Origin: Okapia johnstoni
Lineage: Eukaryota; Chordata; Mammalia; Artiodactyla; Giraffidae
Direction of reading: 5' to 3'
Assembly: GCA_024291935.2 (NCBI GenBank)
Contig: CM044320.1
Coordinates: 51,464,001 to 51,528,000 of the forward strand
Length of the DNA stretch: 64,000 nt
Position 1 is the first letter of the stretch; every line of letters starts with the position of its first letter. The notes beneath the pieces are model-generated. The model was not told the origin of the DNA, made no database searches, and saw only the letters and a program-made list of their open reading frames with translations. Of this stretch, positions 29,641 through 41,889 are shown piece by piece. The translations under genes and the position numbers were made by a program.

Positions 29641-32582
29641 CTGAACATCTTACGATCTGTGTGAAACCCAAGCGATTCATCAGGTCGTGGAAGATGGTAT
29701 TGTTATAGATGAGATGGGCGTGTTCAGGGTTGTAAGACCTGAACAGATGATGATTTTTTTTTTTTTGTAGAAACTGAGTCATTATTGTCAACTAAATTGA
29801 ATTCTGTTAACTTACTTTATGTTGGATGACAGTGAAGAAATGTGGCAACTGGGAGACATTCTTTGTGAGAAGTGTTAAGGGAAAAACAATTGTTTTAATG
29901 GTTATAAAACACAGAATGTTTTCTATATTGGAAACACTGGTATATTGGAAATATTGGTATATTAGAGTTTTCTAATTCAGAATTTACAGAGAAACCCTAT
30001 ATGTTTCCAACCATTGTTAAAATGATTGTGTTTTTTTTTCTTTCATGAGAATGATACTTTGAAGTACTATTTTGTTTTAAAAATTTTGAAGTGATTCAAA
30101 AGTTTCCTCCAAATTTTAATTGCAGTTATCCTGAGTTGCAGAGGTAGATACAGATGATGTAAGAAATTGGTATTAATGGATATGGAATTTAGGATGTCCC
30201 TGGAGAGAGTCCCCCCCCCACCCAAATCCCCCAATTCCAATTGTAGCAAAAGTATTTAGTGGACTGAGGATTTCACTTATTTAGCTTTTCTTATTTTTGA
30301 CTTTTGTATTGCATCTGAAAATTAACTTCTAGAAATTAGGAAATGGAAGCTTATAATAATGAGTAACCCAGGTTTTGCAATTTAAATTTTTGCTTATAAA
30401 TTTTGTATTGGGTGGGTAATCTTTATATTCTGCCATCAGCCAAAGAAGTAGGTTGTCTCTGAATATAACTATTATATTATCAGCCATAATAGTCTTTTCC
30501 TCAAGGGCAATTTCTCAAACAAATGATTTCAAAATCAATAAACACCCTGTAGCCTCCTGTTTCAGAATTTACTTATTCATGAGATGCTTATCTCTCTGTA
30601 AATTCCCAGGAAGAATTCTTATTGCTTAATCCCGCCATATTGGAATGAACACTTATCAATTCAAAATTAGTTCTTATTAAATTTTCTTGGCAACTTTGTA
30701 ACCATCTCAGGGGTTTCTCCCCTAGAGAGTTTTCTTATTTTAAATCTTACATGAGTAGAAGCTCATTTTAACATCATTAAACATCGGCCTGCCCGTTTGC
30801 AAAGGGTTGCATTTCAATACTAGTTGGGGCAAAGGCCGTATGCCCATAAACAGTGCTTTTTAAAAGAGACTATTTTGCAGGGCTGCATGTTTTCATTATG
30901 AGACACTCACATTCTCCATCACTGACAGGCAGTGACAAATTGAAAGCTGAAGTAGGGTAGAGGCTGGTGTAGGTATCTTCTCATTTTTCACCTTGAAGGC
31001 TGTTTCTGTTGTCCTTTTGTTTGGTCACAGGATCATTAGTAGCTTCTCTCCAAATCTAGGGATGTAATTGGATGTCTGTGGGGTTATATTACCACATACA
31101 TGGCCAGGTAACCAAAGCGGGATGGATGGTCTGCTCCGACTGCCTGATCATGAGAGGATGCCTGTTCAAGATGGCGAGCGCCTCAGAAATAATGCTCTGC
31201 TCTGGGCTCATTTGAATAATCTCTCCACTCATTAAACACAGCTGCAAGGCAGGAGGCAGCGGAGTTCAAAAAGCAAGCCAAGGGAATATATTAGTAATAG
31301 AATTATAGTTTAAGCCTTTAGGCATGTTTCCCCAATATTTTTGTACTCCATTAATTACAACTAGAACACTTTTGTCACTTACTTAGAAAAAAGGTTAGAG
31401 GAATATTTTGACTAAGAAACGTAAGTAAAATGTATATGTTTTATAAAAGTGTTAGGTAGGCTGCAATTAAATTTTAAGACAAACTCTGGAAGTTATCCAA
31501 CAAGTCATTTCCTTATTGTACAATTTAAATCCCTGGTGAGCTGGGATTAGAAACTGTCGGCACAATTTAGCTTCATGAGTCACTTTACCCTCTGCACAAC
31601 ACCTGGGTGTCTTCACACAGTCTTCTGGTGAGGATGACTCTGTGTGTCTCTGTGTGTGTGTGTATGTGGGGAGCACGGGGTTGCGTATGCCTCTGGTCTG
31701 TTGGGTGATTTCTGGTCTAAAATCCCAGAATATCTCTTACACTCATTCAGAACATTGCATTTATTACAGGGCTAGAAATTATTTAATGGAAGAGAGAAAA
31801 TAGTGGAAATGAAATGTGGAAACAAAAAACAGGTTTCCTCTGGAAGACTTCACTGGCACCTTTCCTCCTCCGCACTGTTTTTGAGGTTCAGGGTTGCCCT
31901 GGGCTCTTCCGGAGTTGCAGCCTCTCAGCTCTTGTTTTCACTCTTGATCTGTCTCCACCCCTAATCTCTTCCACCACACCATGGTGCCTGGATGACTCAC
32001 CAACATGACATTTGGAGATATTAGGAATTTGATGTATTTAAATTCTGAATGATTTAACTCTGAATCCAATTCTGTATACTCCCTTGGGCCCAGGATTGAA
32101 TTGAATTGAGTTTTATTACCCCAGGGATGCATGTCCTCTTCCAGTACAGAAGCAAATGGTCTTCACTTTGTCACAGTTTCTATAAGGATTTTAAGGATAT
32201 ACTGAACTCCGAGGGTGGACAACTCCATTCTTTCTCCTCTCCTCACACACCTGCTTCAGTTGACCAAAACTGAAGGTAGATATAGCACAGTCTCAGGATG
32301 CAGAGAGATTCAGGGTCTCTGTTTTAACTCTCATTTCCATATTAAGCTCTTCCTTGGTATGACGCAAAATGGTGATCCTAAGAAGCTTTCTGTTTTGTTT
32401 TCCTAGGCATCTTATTCATCTAGCATTGTATGAATAAAGAGTTCCTCTAAATGAATTTTCCTTATAACTGAATATAGCAAAATTTTAAGAAGAGTAATCT
32501 GATAATTTGTCACTTGCTTTCAGATTGGATCTCTGCCTCTATCTCTGTGACTTTATGTGTCAAATGATAGGTAAGCAGTGAG
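29641..32582. other. repeat-poor block, candidate conserved non-coding DNA
   Basis: About 2.9 kb with no recognised interspersed repeat: only poly(T) near 29755, C9 at 30211 and a short (TG)n at 31640-31668. The part at 30540-31400 is the most gene-regulatory-like, with CpGs, an ATTAATTA homeobox word and a YY1-like CAAGATGGCG. No frame with a recognisable domain was seen. Confidence 0.4.
31167..31176 (+). promoter_or_regulatory. YY1-like motif
   Basis: CAAGATGGCG matches the YY1 core AAGATGGCG. Binding is not shown. Confidence 0.3.
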
Positions 32583-33264
32583 TGTGGTTCACTGAAAAAT
32601 GGGTCCTCAAAATATCTCTGCATCCTAGTCCCTAATGCCTGTGAATTTTACCTTGTTGGACTCAGAAAAGGGTCTTTATGCATGTGATTAAGTTAAGATC
32701 TTGAGACAGGTTGATATAATAGATTATTCTTTCATGCGTGTGCATGCTAAGTACATTTAGTTGTGTCTGACTCTTTGTGATCCTATGGACTATAGCCCAC
32801 CAGGCTCCTCATTCCATGGGGTTCTCTGGGCAAGAAAAACAGAGTGCGTTGCCATGCCCTCCTCCAGGGGATCTTCCTAACCCAGGGACTGAACCCATGT
32901 CTCTTGCATCTCCGGTTAGGCCCTAAATGCAGTAACAAGTATCCTTATATGAATGGAAGATGTGACACACACTGAGAAAAAGCTGATGTGGAGCTGGAGC
33001 AGAAAGATTTCAAGATTCTGGCCTTGAAGATTGGAGTGAGATAGCCACAAGCCAAGGAATGCCAGCGGCAACCAGAAGCTGGAAGAGGCAAGGAATGAAA
33101 TTTCCCCTAGAGTTCCTGGAGGGAGTGTGGTCCTGCTGACACCTTGATTTTGCCCTAGTGATACTGATTTAGAGCTTTTGACCCTCAGAACTATGAGATA
33201 GTAGATTTCTGTTATTTTAAGCCAATAAAAATGTGTTACAGTGGTGATAGGAAACTGAGTAACA
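32583..33264 (+). mobile_element. MLT1-type MaLR LTR, split by Bov-tA
   Basis: CCTCAAAATATCTCTGCATCCTAGTCCC, GGACTCAGAAAAGGGTCTTTATGCATGTGATTAAGTTAAG, GAGTGAGATAGCCACAAGCCAAGGAATGCCAGC and GATTTCTGTTATTTTAAGCC are MLT1 segments in order, ending at GGAAACTGAGTAACA. Confidence 0.93.
32737..32913 (-). repeat. Bov-tA SINE, head truncated, nested in MLT1
   Basis: TGCTAAGTACATTTAGTTGTGTCTGACTC to CTGAACCCATGTCTCTTGC; the tRNA head beyond this is missing. Confidence 0.93.
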
Positions 33265-33267
33265 TAC

Positions 33268-33625
33268 TCTTGTTTTTCAGTTGCTAAGTTGTGTCTGACT
33301 CTTTGTGACCTCATAGACTGCAGCAGCATGCCAGGCTTTCCTGTCCTTCACCATCTTCAGAGTTTGCTCAGACTCATGTCCATTGAATTGATGATGCCAT
33401 CTAACCATCTCATCCTCTGTCATCCCCTTCTCCTCCTGACTTCAATCTTTCCCAGCATCAGGGTCTTTTCCGATGAGTCAGCTCTTTGCATTAGGTGGCC
33501 AAACTATTGGAGTTTCAGCTTCAACATCAGTCCTTCCAGTGAATATTCAGGGTTGATTTCCTTTAGGATTGACTGGTTTGATCTCCTTGCATTCAGGAGT
33601 CTTCTCCAGCACCATAACATTTAAA
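33268..33625 (-). mobile_element. BovB LINE 3' fragment
   Basis: CAGTTGCTAAGTTGTGTCTGACTC to CTCCTTGCATTCAGGAGTCTTCTCCAGCACC, inserted at the very end of the MLT1 LTR. TAACAT lies on both sides (33260-33265 and near 33618). Confidence 0.93.
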
Positions 33626-34814
33626 CATTGGGGCCTACGAGTCGGACAAGCGAAATTCTGCAATATTTGTTCCGTTTTTGCAAGTTATCTTCTAGGCTAG
33701 TTGGAATAATCTAGCTGCCTGTTTCAAATTCAGCATTCATAAACATACAATATTTAGCAAAAAGAAAATAAGTTTATTGACTTAAAGGCTATAGACCAAA
33801 AGAAGAATATAGCCTTGACATGCATTGACTCATCCCTCTCTCTTGTTTTCGGCTTAAAAATGATACCGGTTCTTACAACCTGGATCCTTTTTTTCCAGGA
33901 AGGACGTAGATGACATTGGATATGATGAAAATAACTCTACTTGGATGAAGATTTGACTGCTGCCATGTTCCCATCTTTAGTTGCCTGCTGTGTTCTTATA
34001 GAAGTCATGAGTTGTTAACTTTGGTGTATCAGGTGGTCCAGCAAGATCTAGGCCACAGCATTCCCACCCCTGAATGAAGCTCTGACCTCTCACTGATCCT
34101 CTGATTCAAAGCTCTGACCTCTCACTGACCCTCAGGGAATAAAGACATCTTTGATTGGCCCCACCAGCTCCGTTTCACTTAGGGAGATAAGTTGCAAAAA
34201 GAGAATACATCAAAACACCTCTTTGGCTAGAGTAATGAAACCAGGATAATATATATCTTCTAAGCAAGAGTCTGAATCACTAGACTATTAACTATATATG
34301 AGTGATTTCACTTCTCTACCAAGAGGAAGAAATTTGGACCTTTCTCTGGACAGCCTCCATAGCAAGGACAATGATATTTCACATTTTACTCTTCAAGTTT
34401 GGAAATCATGAACAGAACTTTAAGAACTATTTCATATATCTCTAAACATAATTATTACATAGGCGGCCAGACCTCACTAGCTTAGAATAATGATGTGAGG
34501 GTGGAGGAGGCCATGGACAGCTGATAATCTGGTTGCAGGAAATTTTTGAAGAAGAGCACCTTGAATACATAGATATTGTCAACTAGAATACATCAGAGAA
34601 AGATATAAATGTACATTAGTCAGTGGAGTAAAGCAAGCTGGATTAATTTAAACATTCATTCACACTGGATTAAAAAGACAAAAGTCATTTAATATGCAAG
34701 AATTTATTATGCCTCTTCAGTGGTCTAATTTAACAAATCTGGAAGCATGTTCATGAAGAAATCCTTTGTTTCAAGAGCTTTTGGTTCAATATGACTACTA
34801 GTTTTAAACTAGGT
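33626..34814. other. unique sequence with a short tandem duplication
   Basis: AGCTCTGACCTCTCACTGA is repeated with a 32-bp period at 34078-34133. Nothing else recognised. Confidence 0.4.
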
Positions 34815-34825
34815 TCCCTCACTAG

Positions 34826-34958
34826 AAAAGTGAAAGTAAAATTATTAGTCACTCAGTCCTGTCTGACTCTTTGTGACCCCGTGGATTGTACCCTGCCAGG
34901 CTCCTGGTCTCCTGCATTCCTGGCTGATTCTTTGCCATCTGAGCCACCAGAGAAACCC
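34826..34958 (-). repeat. Bov-tA SINE, internally deleted
   Basis: The tail end and head are present but the middle of the Bov-A body is missing (CAGGCTCC joins TGGTCTCCTGCATTCC). TCCCTCACTAG at 34815-34825 and TCCCTCACCAG at 34959-34969 flank it. Confidence 0.88.
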
Positions 34959-35044
34959 TCCCTCACCAGTAAAACCCCCCAAAAGTTTTCCAGGGATGTA
35001 TTATTTTGACCTTCTGTAATAGATAAAATGGACAGACACCATGT

Positions 35045-35275
35045 TTGAAGATTACATTATTTGTCCTCTCATTTAGAACTGAGCTTATCACAAGCATTAT
35101 TTTCACATACTGCCTGTTTATTCACCTCCTTTCCAACTTCATCTCAATACAATTTTTCTTCTCCTTGACTCCATCAGAATTGTTCTTGGAAAGAGGAGCA
35201 GTGATGCTGTTGCTAAGCCCACTGGACTATTTTAGTCCTTGTTTTATTGACTTGGAAGAACAGTGTGATCTGGTC
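35045..35275 (+). repeat. L2 ORF2 (RT) fragment
   Basis: GGAGCAGTGATGCTGTTGCTAAGCCCACTGGACTATTTTAGTCCTTG resembles sense L2. The 120-codon + frame beginning at 35045 lies over it and is not a gene. Confidence 0.55.
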
Positions 35276-35459
35276 TCTGCAGTGAGCCCAGTAACACAGC
35301 TTGCCATCTGCTTTGAGAATTCTGCTGGACTCAGACAATTATGGCCCAAAGCCTCCATCACACTGATCATTGATCCAAGCCTGATCCAACTCCCTTTTCT
35401 TCTTTGAGGACCTCCTCTGGGCAGACCCAGTGCTTTGCCTGAAAGTAAGACAGTAAGAG

Positions 35460-35683
35460 GGCTTCCTTGGTGGCTCAGATGGCAAAAGAATCTGTCTGCA
35501 ATGCAGGAGGCCTGGGTTCAATCCATGGATTAGGAAGATCCCCTGGAGAAGGTAATGGCAACCCATTCCAGTATTCTTACCTGGAGAATTCCATGGGCAG
35601 ATGAGCCTGGTGGCTACAGTCCTGGACTCGCAAAGAGTTAGACACGACTGAGCAACTAACACTTTCAATTTTTTTCACTTCAG
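35460..35683 (+). repeat. Bov-tA SINE
   Basis: Full length, GGGCTTCCTTGGTGGCTCAG to AGCAACTAACACTTTC plus tail. GACAGTAAGAG at 35449-35459 and 35684-35694 is a perfect 11-bp target duplication. Confidence 0.97.
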
Positions 35684-35694
35684 GACAGTAAGAG

Positions 35695-36200
35695 CAAACT
35701 AAGCTCTGATCCCGGGGTAACCCATCTAGGTTCTGATCCTAAGTCAATCTCCTGGGGCACCAGGGGAATCCATGGTTCCTTTGGGCCAACTACTAGAAAC
35801 ATGAAATAACTCTATTATTTCATAGAACTTAGGGCACTTTTTCTCCCCCTCTCCCATTTTAGCATCTTTTACAGACCATGGCATTTCAAATCACTGTTAT
35901 TCTGGGGTTAAACTAACTTCTTCCCTGAAAAATTTGAGTTTCCTTCTGGCAGTCACTTGAATTCACTGTAAACCAAAACCTCTTTAAACTCCTCTCCCTG
36001 CCCCACCCCCAGTTCCTCTCCAGACTTTTCCTTTGGGTAGAACCTGCTTGGTTGAATATAGCTCCACCTCCACATTTGTTTTTCATAGTAATGCCATCAG
36101 CATGGCACGGGAGAATCCCTTCCCCATGACTCTTTCAACCAGGAGTGGGATTGGTATTTATTGAAATTTATTAAAATGTACAGTTTAGTCTTTATTGAAT
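35695..36200. other. unique sequence
   Basis: Nothing recognised. Confidence 0.4.
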
Positions 36201-36335
36201 AGGGCTTCCCTGATAGCTCAGTTAGTAAAGAATCCACCTGCAATGCAGGAGACTCGGTTCGATTCCTGGACTGGGAAGATCCCCTGGAAAAGGGAAAGGC
36301 TACCTACTCCAGTGTTCTGGCCTGGAGAATTTACT
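36201..36335 (+). repeat. Bov-tA SINE, 3'-truncated
   Basis: GGGCTTCCCTGATAGCTCAG head and half of the Bov-A body, stopping at TGGCCTGGAGAATT. AGTCTTTATTGAA and AGTCTTTACTGAA lie on the two sides. Confidence 0.93.
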
Positions 36336-36399
36336 GAAGTAAAGTCTTTACTAGAGTCTTTACTGAAAATGACTTTACTCCTATCTGGTCACTGGGCCA

Positions 36400-37830
36400 G
36401 CAGGAATACACAGCAGTTTACACTCCCAGCTTCCTCTTTCTCCTGCTGTATTCATCTCTCCTTGTATACCAGTATATACCCTAAATGTACTGATTTAACT
36501 CCTTTTACTTCAGTGAACTAGCTTTGAAACTTCTTTTTTGTGTACAGAATGTGTACAGAATCATATCTCGCATAGCTCATATCACAGAGCTGACACTTCT
36601 TACATCTTAGAATCTCCTCTTGTCTTCTTTGACACAGTGTCCTGGTCTTTCTCTTGCTACCCTGGTCACACCAGACCCTTGATCTCCACTAGATCCCTTT
36701 CTGGTCTCATTCTCTTCTCTAGGTCATCTTATTTCTACTCTTATAGTTACCTATACTCTCATTTTATCTAAACTTTCAACTTTGATTGTTACCCTGCTGA
36801 CTCCACAGTCTCTATCCCTGGTCCAATCCTTTGGTTGAACTCTAAATCCATCTACCCAGTTTCCTTCAGGCATCATTCCCAGGCACCTAAGGCTCAATAA
36901 CTCTAAAAAGCAGTGCAGCATCTTTCCCACAAATGTGTGCCGCCTGTGTTTCTAATCTCGTTCAGTGGTACTACTGTTCAGCACTCCGCCCAAGCTCCAA
37001 GCCTGGTCGTTGTCCTTATCGCACTACTTACTTGCTTTACGGCTAATTACTTATTTGTCTCTAAGTCTCATTTTTTTCTCATTTATAAAGCATGAAAAAC
37101 AGTACATATTTCACAGACTTGTCAGAGTTGAACGTATATGTATGTGACAGTCAGCATAGTGAATGATTTATAATAAGTGCTCAATTCATGTCATTTTTTT
37201 TATTATAATTCATTCCTTCCTTTTCAACAGCTCCATATCCAGTTGATCACCAAAGCTTCTTGTGCCTATCTCCTATTCTATTTCTATGACAAGTGTCTTT
37301 CTAATTTACCAACTTCCTACATCCCCATTGCTAGGATTTTAGTTCAAGTCACCAGCGTCCCTTAGGTAACTTATTTCAAGTGGTTTCCTCGCTTCCCATC
37401 TTGCCAGCCGTCAATCTATTTTCCACCATCCACCCAGAATCATATATCTGATTGTATAATGCCTCTGCCTAGAAATCTTTACAACTTTCCACTGTCCTCA
37501 AAGTGCCTAAATGCTTTTATAGGGTCCCCGTGGTTTGGCATCTGCTCATCTCCCTTGCCTTGTCACACTGTGCCCTGTCATTTTGAAAAACAGTGACAGG
37601 TGCCAGTCTCTTGGACTCCCTGTGAACTTAGAAGAACTTGCACCTTCTCTTGAAATCCCTTTCCTCTTTCTCTTTTCCTGATTAACTCCTATTCATCTTT
37701 CAGATCCTGGTTCCCAAGTCTGGGTTACCAATATCTCCTTATATACTTCTTTAGCACTCAGATCACACTTTTCACTTATGCTTGTTGAAATAGTCCATTT
37801 ACCTTCTCTGGGATTTATAAGATATAATAG
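36400..37830 (+). repeat. long diverged L2 copy
   Basis: Pyrimidine-rich sense L2. GACACAGTGTCCTGGTCTTTCTCTTGCTACC, CTGGTCTCATTCTCTTCTCTAGG, TGCTGACTCCACAGTCTCTATCCC and CTGATTAACTCCTATTCATCTTTCAGATCCTGG run in order. Several frames of 60-108 codons fall inside and are decayed L2 rather than genes. Confidence 0.72.
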
Positions 37831-40069
37831 ATAAAAATCCAGGACACTTAGTTAAACCTGAAATTCAGATAAACAATGAATAATTTTTTAGCATGTGTAT
37901 GTCCCAAACAGCCATTTGTTTTCCCACCAGACTGATCTCACTTGAGGGTCATCCTTGTTCCTCACACCTAGCATTTTGCTTAACCCATTGCACAGAGCTT
38001 ATTCATTGATGACAAAAGGAATGAACTACTTAAGAAATCTAAACAGGTATTTGTTATCTGTATATAATGTGTGGACTTGATCCAGAGCTGTCGTTTTGAT
38101 ACTGTGTTAATCATCAAACACATTCTTCTAGTCCTGTTGTCTATCTTTCATATGTGTTTTAAGGCAAGCAGAGAGCTTAGGAATTTCTCCCCCTCCCCCC
38201 ACCACAGTTCGCTTTTGCATGAATGATTTGAAATGCCCATGTTTAAAATCATCACTGTGTCAGAATAAAGTTGAAATTTCAGCCACAATTTTCATTGAAA
38301 AACAAAACAGAAGCAAAAACATACCTTCCTCAACCCAACTGCCTTTTCCTTTTTGATCAGTTTGAAGGGCTTTTGTTCTGTCTAATACAAGTGTTTTCTG
38401 TTCATGCATAGCAAAGACATAATCTAATCTCCAAGATTTATTTTCCAAAAGAATTGCTAGATGTGGGAAGGAGCTAGGGTTGTTTAAATTTTTATTAATT
38501 TGGGATGCAAGTTCACCTGAGAATTAGTGTGCATGTCTCAGAGAAATCTTTTCAAAATAAAAGCATAACTAAGGGAAAGTTGGTAGATGTTTTCCAACGT
38601 GTGAACTTACAAAGTTTAGTTAGCCAAACACTCACATTGTGCAGACTGTGAATGGAATAGAAGCAAACCCAGTTTCAAGGTAAATCTTCATGCTTTGAAA
38701 TACTCAATGCCTTCCTTTTAGAGAGAACAACAGATGCCTTCAGCTATTTTATAAAATTTGAGCATACCATGGGGTCTGAGTGCTCTACTTTCTCTTGTGA
38801 TTGGCCAATTCCTCTCTCCTTCAGCTATGTCTATTCTGTGATCTTGTTTAATAAACAAAATGCTGCTCTGCTTTCAAAGAGGGGACAAAACACCCTACTG
38901 TATTTTCCAATATACTATTCTCAAGGTGAGTAACCACAGGGATCATGCCCTAGAATGTTCTGCAAATGAGATGAAACAATACCTTCCACACTCATTAAAA
39001 AAGTCTTCTGCTTCTGGTTAACAATAAAACCAAAATCTCTTATTCTTTTTGGTGGCTGTATGATTTACACAAGTCCAAGGTCAAAAAAGCATTCTATAAG
39101 AAAAGAAAGGCATATACCAACCACGTTTCCCAGGGGATCAAGCACATTAAAATCAAGAGGCATTCTCACTGTAGGATTTAATTGAACTATTTTTCAGTAG
39201 CTGGTATTTAGCTGGCTTTATTTATATTTAATGCAATTGTAAGTAGGAAGACTGTGAGTTGAGTCTCTGGGCTAATCATGCTGAAGTGTTCAGGATGAAA
39301 CTAGGTGGGGCGGGGTGGGGGTGGCTTTCAATAGTGGAGTTCTGTGGTCAGGTCAGCACTGAGGTGTTGAGTTTCTGAGGCTGAGGATGGGCCTTGTCAG
39401 TGTACACTTTTACAGATGAGGGAAAGAAAATTACACCTGGTGGCAACAAGAAGAGTCAAGAGTAATTTGCAGTGAGTGAGCAAAAGGAAATCCTGTAGGA
39501 GATTGAGTTTGTTTCGCCAGGAGGTGTCACTATTGTCAACTCACGTTATCGGAGGTGGAGGCTGATAGGCCGTGGCTGGCATCCTTTGACAGTAACAGAA
39601 GACAGTTTTTTGGATCCTCTCCCTCCCTCCCTTTCTTCTTTCCTGTGATGCTGCAGTTTGCATCCTCTATCTCTGTTACACGCAATGGGTGTGTTAAAAC
39701 GCTGTTACTGTTGATAACATCAGGAGGAATGATTCAGTGTTGGGGGAAGAATGGAGAGAAATTCATTAGTTGTGGGGTCACCAATTCATTTACACTTTAG
39801 CTTTTTCCCCTCTTAGTTTTGACTTGATGATTTTAAACTAATGAAATTTTGATACCATAAAGTTGTGGGGACTGACTCTTTTGCATCTCTGTATTCCCAC
39901 ACAACTCAAAAACGTTGCTTATAATTATCTGTAGTAGGTATATTGGATGGTCTTTTCAGTTCCTGCTTTGCGCTATGATTTAGGTTTTTAAAAATGATGT
40001 TGGAAACTTCTGAGTTGTCTTTATTGTTCCTCAGGCTCTGAGATGAGGTCAGAAATTTTGAGTTGAGAC
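37831..40069. other. repeat-poor block, candidate conserved non-coding DNA
   Basis: About 2.2 kb with no interspersed repeat recognised. It includes the ATTGGCCAAT palindrome (38800-38809), a G-rich run at 39304-39324 and TTTAATAAACAAAATG-type AT words. No frame with a known domain. Confidence 0.4.
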
Positions 40070-40285
40070 TCTGGATTTATGTAATCCAGCCACGTAAACT
40101 TCTTTGGCAAGTTGTTCACTCTGCCAAAGCCTCAGTTTTTTCATAGAAAGTGAGGGTAATAACATTATCTATTCTCATAAAAGTATTGGGAGGATTAAGT
40201 GAGAGTGAATGAGACAATATGTGCAAAGCACTTAACACAATGCATGCCGTGTAGTTAGAGTTCAATAATGGTTAGCTTGATTATT
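40070..40285 (+). repeat. MIR, near full length
   Basis: GGCAAGTTGTTCACTCTGCCAAAGCCTCAGTTTTTTCAT, GTATTGGGAGGATTAAGTGAG and TGTGCAAAGCACTTAACACAATGCATGCCG. Confidence 0.92.
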
Positions 40286-41009
40286 AAGTTTTGCTACTGA
40301 CCTCTGGACAAGATGATGATAGAGAGGTTATAGCAGAGTCTAAGAGTCATACTCCCAACCTCCCTAACTTCTCTGTCAGTTGTCTCTGTGCAATTTGGGA
40401 AAGACCTTATACCCTTGTTTTTTGTCACATCATTGTCCTTGGCCCTGATCTTCAATTGGTTGATATTATACAAAACAAGCTGATGAGGCTTATTGAGACA
40501 CTATCCTTTGTTGGAAAATGGTGATTTGCTTTTCTTTCTCCTCTCTGCAGGTCCAAGTTCTTCCCTTCCTTCAAGCTTCAAATCAGTTTTACCTTCCATA
40601 TGCAGTCTTCCTTGTCTTTCCTTGGCTGAATTCCTGTAGCACTTAGGGTCTATATTCAAAAACTTGATTACCATCACTACTGTCTTTTTCCCCTTCTAGT
40701 GGTAGCGTTAGTTGTGCAAACTACGTTGTTAAAGAGCCTTTCTGGATTTTGATGGATATAAGGACATTTGTGTCTTTCCTTTGTTGCCTGCAGTACCCAG
40801 ATTAGTTCTGAAAATACAGGAGGAATTGAACACATTTTTTGTCACTGGTTGATTTATTGGGACTTCAGAATGTCAGGGATGTTAAACACAAGCAAGTAAT
40901 TTTGCAATTCTAAATAATACGAAGGAATTCAATGGGGACTTGGAGTTGAGGGTGGAAAGGTAGATTTTGAGAGCAGTCAGGAGGAAAAAAAAAGTGTTTG
41001 GCTTGAACT
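40286..41009. other. unique sequence
   Basis: Nothing recognised; a 77-codon + frame at 40291-40524 has no known domain. Confidence 0.4.
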
Positions 41010-41020
41010 ATGATGAATGG

Positions 41021-41832
41021 CCGGGAGAAATATCAATAACCTCAGATATGCAGATGACATCACCCTTGTGGCAGAAAGTAAAGAGGAACTGAAGAGCTTC
41101 TTGATGAAAGTGAAAGAGGAGAGTGAAAAGCTGGCTTAAAACTCTACATGTTAAAAAAAGGAAGACCATGGCATCCAGTCTTATCACTTCATGGCAAATA
41201 GATGGGAAAACAATGGAAACAGGGAGAGACTTTATTTTCTTGGGCTCCAGAATCACTGCAGATGGTGACTGCAGCCATGAAATTAAAAGACACTTGCTCC
41301 TTGGAAGAAAAGCTGTAACAAACCTAGACAGCATATTAAAAAGCAGAGACATTACTTTACTGACAAAGGGCTGTCTAGTCAAAGCTCTGGTTTTTCCAGT
41401 AGTCATGTATGGGTGTGAGAGTTGGTCCAAAAAGAAGGCTGAGTGCAGAAGAATTGATGCTTTTGAACTGTGGTGTTGGAGATGACTCTTGAGAGTCCCT
41501 TGGACCACACGGAGATCAAACCAGTGAATAGTAAAAGAAATCAGTCCTGAATATTCATTTGAAGGACTGATGCTGAAGCTGAAACTCCAATACTTTGGCC
41601 ACCTCATGCGAAGAGTTGACTCATTGGAAAAGACCCTAATGCTGGGTAGGATTGGGGGCGGGAGGAGAAGGGGACAACAGAGGATGAGATGGTTGGATGG
41701 CATCACCGACTCGATGGACATGAATTTGGGTAAACTCTGGGAGTTGGTGATGGACAGGGAGGCCTGTCGTGCTGCAGTCCATGGGGCTGCAAAGAGTCGG
41801 ACATGACTGAGTGACTGAACTGAACTGAACTG
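41021..41832 (+). mobile_element. BovB LINE, 5'-truncated, 812 bp
   Basis: From the RT core (CCGGGAGAAATATCAATAAC, ATATGCAGATGACATCACCC, i.e. RYADD) to the (GAACT)n tail. ATGATGAATGG at 41010-41020 and 41833-41843 is a perfect 11-bp target duplication. Two sense blocks stay open (41123-41485 with [20 protein letters not shown]; 41570-41806 with [12 protein letters not shown]) and are separated by a frameshift. The antisense strand carries a 237-codon open frame. Confidence 0.97.
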
Positions 41833-41889
41833 ATGATGAATGGATAAAGGCAGCCCTGTGTGGAAGAGATCATAGGCTCTCTACAAACA

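Noticed and set aside
35045..35407. 120-codon plus-strand frame with hydrophobic segments
   Set aside because: It overlaps a sense L2 RT fragment and matches no family; the hydrophobicity comes from T-rich sequence.
41008..41721. 237-codon minus-strand open frame as a gene
   Set aside because: It is antisense to a BovB copy with its own target duplication and shows no known domain; kept only as a finding.
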